This document shows positions 7,214 to 10,616 of a stretch of 10,616 nt of DNA, piece by piece. Position 1 is the first letter of the stretch. Each line of letters begins with the position of its first letter. Below the pieces are notes generated by a model. It saw only the letters and a program-made list of their open reading frames with translations. It did no database searches and had not been told where the DNA came from. The DNA lies in contig CAZTFS010000080.1 of the NCBI GenBank assembly GCA_964613045.1, positions 1 to 10,616 on the forward strand, written 5' to 3'. Made by a program: the position numbers and the translations under genes. The stretch comes from UBA1081 sp964613045 (GTDB taxonomy: Bacteria; Bacillota; Clostridia; Oscillospirales; Acutalibacteraceae).

Positions 7214-8050
7214 ATGAAATTCTCGGCTAATAAGTATCAGTGTTCGGGTACAATAGTTCTGCTTCCGTGCAGTATTATAAAACCTAATACAAATTGTACC
7301 AGAAATATATCGGATGATAATGAGATTGATTCTTTAGCTGCTTCTGTCAGAATAAATGGTATTATTCAACCTTTGGCCGTCAGATACATAGAAAAAAGCG
7401 GTTACGAAATTATTTCAGGAGAAAGAAGACTTTATGCCGCAAAAAAAGTAGGACTTTCAACTGTTCCGTGTATTATTATGAATGTAACTGAATGCGAAAG
7501 TCTTTTTTACTCACTAATTGAGAACTTACAGCGTAAAGATCTGAATTTTTTTGAAGAAGCTGATGCTTACCTATGTTTATCTGAGAACTTTAAGCTTTCT
7601 CAGGAAGAAATTGCTCGACGGCTGGGAAAATCCCAATCTGCTGTTTCAAATAAAATGCGTTTACTTAGATTATCGACAGAAGTAAAGACTATTATTATTA
7701 ATAATTCATTAACTGAACGCCATGCAAGGGCATTGCTTAAAATTGATGATAATGAATTACAAATTAAGGCTTTATCTTATATTATAAAAAAAGATCTGAA
7801 TGTGAATGAAACTGAAAATTATATAGATTTACTTGTATCTCCTGTTGAACCCTCAAGATCTCAGCCACAATTTAAAAAACTCAAGGATATTAAAATATTT
7901 ATAAATACTATCAACCATGCGGTAGATACTATGCGTAAAGCAGGAATTAACGCTCTGTCCAGTGAAAACGAAACTCCTGATTATTATGAGTACGTTGTAC
8001 GGATACCGAAAATGACAACCTCTCCTGTCAGCTCCTGCGAAGCGGTATAG
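7214..8050 (+). CDS. noc: Nucleoid occlusion protein Noc (ParB/Spo0J family)
   Basis: DNA-binding CTPase-type protein; in Bacillus Noc keeps the division septum off the chromosome. The 278 residues align in order with a ParB core: GERRLYAA (69-76) and ENLQR (103-107), the CTP-pocket motifs, then a helix-turn-helix (about 129-152), LTERHARALL (166-175) and a Noc-like tail with DLNVNETENYIDLL and FINTINHAVDTMRKAGINAL. Gln141, Lys147, Arg152 and Arg169 match the Noc recognition set (Gln/Lys/Lys/Arg in Noc) rather than the ParB set, so this is Noc and not Spo0J. The usual QPR is CTR (28-30). Only about 13 residues precede the core, with no clear amphipathic helix for membrane binding. GGTGAT lies 6 bases before the ATG, which directly follows a stop codon. 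No soj or spo0J follows. Confidence 0.85.
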   Translation: MKFSANKYQCSGTIVLLPCSIIKPNTNCTRNISDDNEIDSLAASVRINGIIQPLAVRYIEKSGYEIISGERRLYAAKKVGLSTVPCIIMNVTECESLFYSLIENLQRKDLNFFEEADAYLCLSENFKLSQEEIARRLGKSQSAVSNKMRLLRLSTEVKTIIINNSLTERHARALLKIDDNELQIKALSYIIKKDLNVNETENYIDLLVSPVEPSRSQPQFKKLKDIKIFINTINHAVDTMRKAGINALSSENETPDYYEYVVRIPKMTTSPVSSCEAV

Positions 8051-8096
8051 ATTCTATATATCCATATCTTTTTCTTTCACACCCACATCCAAACAG

Positions 8097-8131
8097 CGGA
8101 CAGCCGGCTAAAAACCGGCTGTCTGTTGTTT
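8097..8131 (+). terminator. Rho-independent terminator of noc
   Basis: GACAGCCGG (8099-8107) and CCGGCTGTC (8115-8123) form a perfect 9-bp GC-rich stem with a CTAAAAA loop, followed by TGTTGTTT. It lies 48 bases after the noc stop. Its T-rich tail runs straight into the parS site. Confidence 0.88.
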
Positions 8132-8142
8132 CACGTGAAACA
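8127..8142. promoter_or_regulatory. parS: parS site 1 (perfect)
   Basis: TGTTTCACGTGAAACA is the perfect 16-bp palindromic Spo0J/ParB site. It ends at the base just before the stop codon of the minus-strand ATPase gene (stop at 8145-8143) and overlaps the tail of the noc terminator. It is expected to nucleate ParB spreading and condensin loading near the origin. Confidence 0.95.
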
Positions 8143-9210
8143 TTAATCAAATATTTCACTTATTAATTTGTTTTTAATTTCGTTTACTTTTTCAAAATTC
8201 ATTGCCTCAATATAGTAGCTTTCTAAAATATCGTGAGCTGATTTTGCAGATTTTAAAGCTTCGACAGCTTCTTTTATCATTTCATTTTTTGCTTTTTTCA
8301 TAAATGCAATACTGTTTTTGTTTTTTGTAACAATATTTCTATTTATAAATCTTGAAGATGAAACAGTTTTATCTCCTTTTACAGGATGATAACTGTTTGA
8401 CGTAAAAACTCCGATTTTTAATTCGGGAAATATAACATGTTCAATTTTATTAAGAGGATCTGTCGGACATCTGCAAATTATCATATCAATTTTATTAGAA
8501 ATTGCTTCTTCAATGATTTTTTCAATAACATAAGTAGAAATATTACATGAGTCTTTAATTATAATTGTTTTGTTGCAGTATTGACCGATAGTTTCATCCA
8601 TAAGTGTAATACCTATTGGAGTAAGTGCACTGATAAATCTGTTTTTTGTTGTGAATGTAGTTTTATTATTATTAATATTGAAATATGTATCGGAAAACCG
8701 TTTGGAATACCTGTTTATTTTGTCATGATCTATAGAATTATCGGTGTATTTTTTTAATTCGTTATCCATAAGTTTTGCAGCTTTCATATATTTTATACAT
8801 TTTTTATGTGCAGCTGAATTAGTCATCGATATCATTTTGATTTTTGATATATTAGTTTTCAATATATTTTTATCCCAGCACTGACCTAAATCGACTATAT
8901 GCTCACAAACACCGGGAAAAACAGGTTCAATTGTATGAGGAGATGTTCCGTCTGCAACAGATATTTTCAGGTCAGGTATTATTACACCGTCAAGACTCAT
9001 AGGATCCGATGAACATGGAATACGCTCTACATGATAACCTCTTTTCTCAGCTTCATTTGCTACTTCCTTCATAATAGTTGACTTCCCTGTCCCGGGACCG
9101 CCTTTTATAATGTATATTTGCCATTCTGAATATGGATTATATAATTCATTAAATAAAGAATAAAATCCGTCAGGTGTGTTTGCACCTAAAAAAAATTTAA
9201 CTGAATTCAA
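8143..9210 (-). CDS. P-loop ATPase of unknown role, PRK06851-like, tandem-domain
   Basis: A 355-residue protein that resembles a poorly studied Firmicute ATPase family (PRK06851 type); I cannot assign a function. Starting at TTG 9210 the product begins MNSVKFFLGANTPDGFYSLF, as family members do. Half 1 has Walker A GGPGTGKST (37-45), then PCSSDPMSLDGVIIPDLKISVADGTSPH (66-92) and FPGVCEHIVDLGQCWD. Half 2 repeats the pattern: IIIKDSCNIST (about 216-226) replaces the Walker A, then RCPTDPLNKIEHVIFPELKIGVFTSN (247-272). The middle and the C-terminus are lysine-rich helices. There is no signal peptide or membrane segment. A perfect parS lies at each side. It runs against the fork and against noc. 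AGGAG lies 8 bases before the TTG. The ORF stays open to a TTG at 9372, but that has no ribosome site. Confidence 0.8.
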   Translation of the reverse strand: MNSVKFFLGANTPDGFYSLFNELYNPYSEWQIYIIKGGPGTGKSTIMKEVANEAEKRGYHVERIPCSSDPMSLDGVIIPDLKISVADGTSPHTIEPVFPGVCEHIVDLGQCWDKNILKTNISKIKMISMTNSAAHKKCIKYMKAAKLMDNELKKYTDNSIDHDKINRYSKRFSDTYFNINNNKTTFTTKNRFISALTPIGITLMDETIGQYCNKTIIIKDSCNISTYVIEKIIEEAISNKIDMIICRCPTDPLNKIEHVIFPELKIGVFTSNSYHPVKGDKTVSSSRFINRNIVTKNKNSIAFMKKAKNEMIKEAVEALKSAKSAHDILESYYIEAMNFEKVNEIKNKLISEIFD

Positions 9211-9417
9211 TAGATCATCTCCTAAGTTTAATTCAATATAATTATATGCAAATAAAAAATGTCCCGTTACTTCGCCGACTACCCCACAAGGAAGTATTTC
9301 TTTAAAATATGGACTTTTGACACAATAATGCGTTAAAAATCTTGCCTTGTGAGACTTTTTATTAAAATACAAAAATTTTGTTCGAGAAAAAATACTGTCT
9401 TACGGGTAGTGATATTA
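9211..9417 (-). other. Leader upstream of the ATPase gene
   Basis: About 207 bases between the ATPase start and parS site 2. The frame is open for 54 codons upstream of the TTG, but it lacks a ribosome site and looks unlike the family. A TACTTC...GAAGTA pairing surrounds a G-rich loop (about 9274-9302). TATAAT (about 9237-9242) lies close to the gene but lacks a convincing -35. I cannot assign a known riboswitch. Confidence 0.35.
9219..9223 (-). promoter_or_regulatory. Ribosome binding site deciding the TTG start of the ATPase
   Basis: AGGAG on the minus strand, exactly 8 bases before TTG 9210-9208. It supports the short form over the longer open frame from 9372. Confidence 0.75.
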
Positions 9418-9433
9418 TGTTTCACGTGAAACA
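9418..9433. promoter_or_regulatory. parS: parS site 2 (perfect)
   Basis: A second perfect TGTTTCACGTGAAACA, 1291 bases from the first, in the gap between sleB and the ATPase gene. With site 1 it brackets the ATPase gene and its leader. Confidence 0.95.
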
Positions 9434-9443
9434 TTCAATTATG

Positions 9444-9481
9444 TATATATTATAGGTATTATATAATACTTATAATATATA
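9444..9481. repeat. 38-bp AT-rich palindrome next to parS 2
   Basis: Two 19-base arms (9444-9462 and 9463-9481) are inverted copies with one mismatch (G9455/T9470) and no loop; only three bases are G or C. It starts six bases past the sleB stop. Without a T run it is a weak terminator at best. Cruciform or protein binding is possible. Confidence 0.6.
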
Positions 9482-9486
9482 ATATG

Positions 9487-10221
9487 TCATACACAAAAAT
9501 AGTGTCTTCCTATAACAGTAACAACTGTTCGTGTTCTGATCCATTGGTTTGTTGTTTTTGCAGGGTTATAATAATATATAGATCCGCCTGTGGGATCCCA
9601 TCCGTTAATTGCATCTTGAGCTGCCTTTTTTGCGGTTGAACTGGGTTCTACCGACCAATTACTGTCATAGACACAATCGAAGGCTCCTGATTGATAGACA
9701 ACGCCGGATATAGAATCTGGAAATGATGAGTGTTCTACTCTGTTAAGAATAACAGCCCCTACAGCGACCTGACCTGTGTAAGTCTCTCCCCTTGCTTCAG
9801 CTTCTATAACTTTAGCAAGTAAATAAATGTCGTTGGAAGAATAGCCGGATGAAGAAGATCCTAATCCTAAATATAATAATGTTCTGGGTCCGGCAATACC
9901 ATCTGCAGTAAGACCGCAGTTTTTCTGAAATGCAATTACTGCATTTTTTGTATTTGTTCCGTATATACCGTCAACCGTACCGCTGTAATATCCTAATTGT
10001 TTTAATTTTGTCTGTATTTGTCTGACTTCGTTGCCTCGTGAACCTACTTGTGACAATACCGATTCTGATATCCGGTAAAAACTATTGTTATCTGACGAAT
10101 AAAATACCGCTTCACTGTATTCAATTATTTCAGTCATTAGTAAAACTAAAAGCAAAATAGTCAGCAACCGCCATATTTTTTTTACGACTTCCCTGCTGAT
10201 TTTGAAATTGAATAAATTCAC
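9487..10221 (-). CDS. sleB: Spore cortex-lytic enzyme SleB
   Basis: Lytic transglycosylase that cuts muramic-delta-lactam cortex during germination; the product is exported into the spore inner layers. The 244 residues have an N-terminal membrane or signal segment (WRLLTILLLVLLM, 17-29). A peptidoglycan-binding domain covers about 60-118, with VRQIQTKLKQLGYYSG and GIYGTNTKNAVIAFQ. A serine/glycine linker follows (121-129). The SleB catalytic domain (130-244) starts IYLLAKVIEAEARGE. Glu142 aligns with the catalytic Glu of Bacillus SleB. GQVAVGAVILNRV, NGWDPTGGSIYYYNP and IGRHYFCV at the end are typical. Start is GTG with AAAGGAGG 7 bases upstream. No ypeB partner follows. A TATAAT-like -10 is upstream, but no convincing sigma-G site is seen. 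Confidence 0.93.
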   Translation of the reverse strand: MNLFNFKISREVVKKIWRLLTILLLVLLMTEIIEYSEAVFYSSDNNSFYRISESVLSQVGSRGNEVRQIQTKLKQLGYYSGTVDGIYGTNTKNAVIAFQKNCGLTADGIAGPRTLLYLGLGSSSSGYSSNDIYLLAKVIEAEARGETYTGQVAVGAVILNRVEHSSFPDSISGVVYQSGAFDCVYDSNWSVEPSSTAKKAAQDAINGWDPTGGSIYYYNPAKTTNQWIRTRTVVTVIGRHYFCV

Positions 10222-10372
10222 ATTAAATCCTCCTTTGATTGATTATAGGTATATTTTTTGTAGTTGTGTTGTAAAAATGACGATAAAATTGTGGTTATAA
10301 AAGATTAAAATACCAAGATGTTGTACCGAAAAAATTGAAGTGTAAAAACATAATAAAAATCGAAAAAAAGTG
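10222..10372. other. Intergenic gap between sleB and the rRNA promoters
   Basis: AT-rich, with the sleB ribosome site (AAAGGAGG) at its left end. A-tracts just before the first rRNA promoter (10341-10369) could act as an UP element. No ORF or RNA is seen. Confidence 0.5.
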
Positions 10373-10401
10373 TTGACAAATGAGTTTTACTGTGATATTA
10401 T
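10373..10401 (+). promoter_or_regulatory. Promoter P1 of the probable rRNA operon
   Basis: TTGACA (10373-10378) and TATTAT (10396-10401) with a 17-base spacer, preceded by A-tracts. No coding gene follows, so it most likely drives the rRNA operon together with P2. Confidence 0.8.
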
Positions 10402-10484
10402 ATGCAAGCTGAATAACGGAGCAGACAGCACCTTGACTGAGTAAACTTCTGCTAAAAAAATTCAGAAAAAAATTAAAAAAATGC

Positions 10485-10513
10485 TTGACAAACATGTCAC
10501 GGTATGATATAAT
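10485..10513 (+). promoter_or_regulatory. Promoter P2 of the probable rRNA operon
   Basis: TTGACA (10485-10490) and TATAAT (10508-10513), both perfect, 17 bases apart, with TGA right before the -10 (extended -10) and A/T tracts upstream (10454-10480). Transcription would start near 10520. Confidence 0.9.
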
Positions 10514-10616
10514 AATCAAGCACTTGACGAGAGGGTCTGAAAATCCTCACAAAAGTCAAGTTTGAACCTTGAAAATTAAACAACGACGAGATAAAAAGGA
10601 ACCCTGAAATTTTTTG
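10514..10616 (+). ncRNA. Leader of a probable rRNA operon (pre-16S, partial)
   Basis: ACTTGAC (10522-10528) pairs with GTCAAGT (10555-10561) around a smaller GAGG/CCTC stem. Next comes GAACCTTGAAAATTAAAC (about 10564-10581), close to the boxA-type leader motif that precedes many Firmicute 16S genes. The 16S gene itself is beyond the window, so this is inferred. Confidence 0.7.

Noticed and set aside
9211..9372. Longer ATPase starting at TTG 9372
   Set aside because: No ribosome site before 9372, whereas TTG 9210 has AGGAG at 8 bases and gives the family-like N-terminus.
10295..10519. Minus-strand ORF over the rRNA promoters
   Set aside because: It reads through two consensus promoters and A-tracts, which explains its Phe-rich content; not a gene.

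Overview
The window is the replication-origin region of a low-GC, endospore-forming Firmicute, most likely a clostridial gut-type lineage such as Ruminococcus or its relatives. The family is inferred from gene content and general protein character, not from a search. The block gyrB-remB-recF-yaaA-dnaN-dnaA is the classic Firmicute origin operon. RemB, Noc, perfect Spo0J-type parS sites and the spore cortex hydrolase SleB all point the same way.

Layout. Bases 1-1663 hold most of gyrB, cut by the left edge. Then come remB, recF, yaaA (S4 protein), dnaN and dnaA up to 6084, all on the minus strand, with recF/yaaA and remB/recF start-stop overlaps. Between dnaN and dnaA (about 4454-4758) lies the probable oriC. 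It holds a DnaA-trio tract, eight DnaA-box-like 9-mers all in one orientation, and a 23-bp palindrome. A divergent promoter region (6085-6375) separates dnaA from rsmG. On the plus strand follow rsmG (16S rRNA m7G527 methyltransferase) and noc (nucleoid-occlusion ParB paralogue), ended by a strong terminator. Two perfect 16-bp parS sites (8127-8142 and 9418-9433) bracket one minus-strand gene for a P-loop ATPase of the PRK06851 type. A minus-strand sleB follows. The last 240 bases carry two tandem consensus promoters and a leader with a boxA-like element, which I read as the start of an rRNA operon whose 16S gene begins just beyond the window.

How it works together. DnaA opens the origin, DnaN (the clamp), RecF and gyrase serve the fork, and Noc and the parS sites link the origin region to division control and chromosome segregation. 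The plus-strand genes and the rRNA promoters run rightward with the fork. The ATPase and sleB run against it.

Most unusual points. (1) The box-like repeats read TGTTYAAAA, not TGTGGATAA, and DnaA has Glu and Lys where E. coli Pro423 and Asp433 contact the bases, so box and protein may have changed together. (2) The ATPase is a tandem repeat of two P-loop-like halves whose second Walker A is lost, and it sits exactly between two parS sites. (3) The local ParB-family gene has Noc-type recognition residues, so the nearby parS sites should be bound by a different ParB that is not encoded here.
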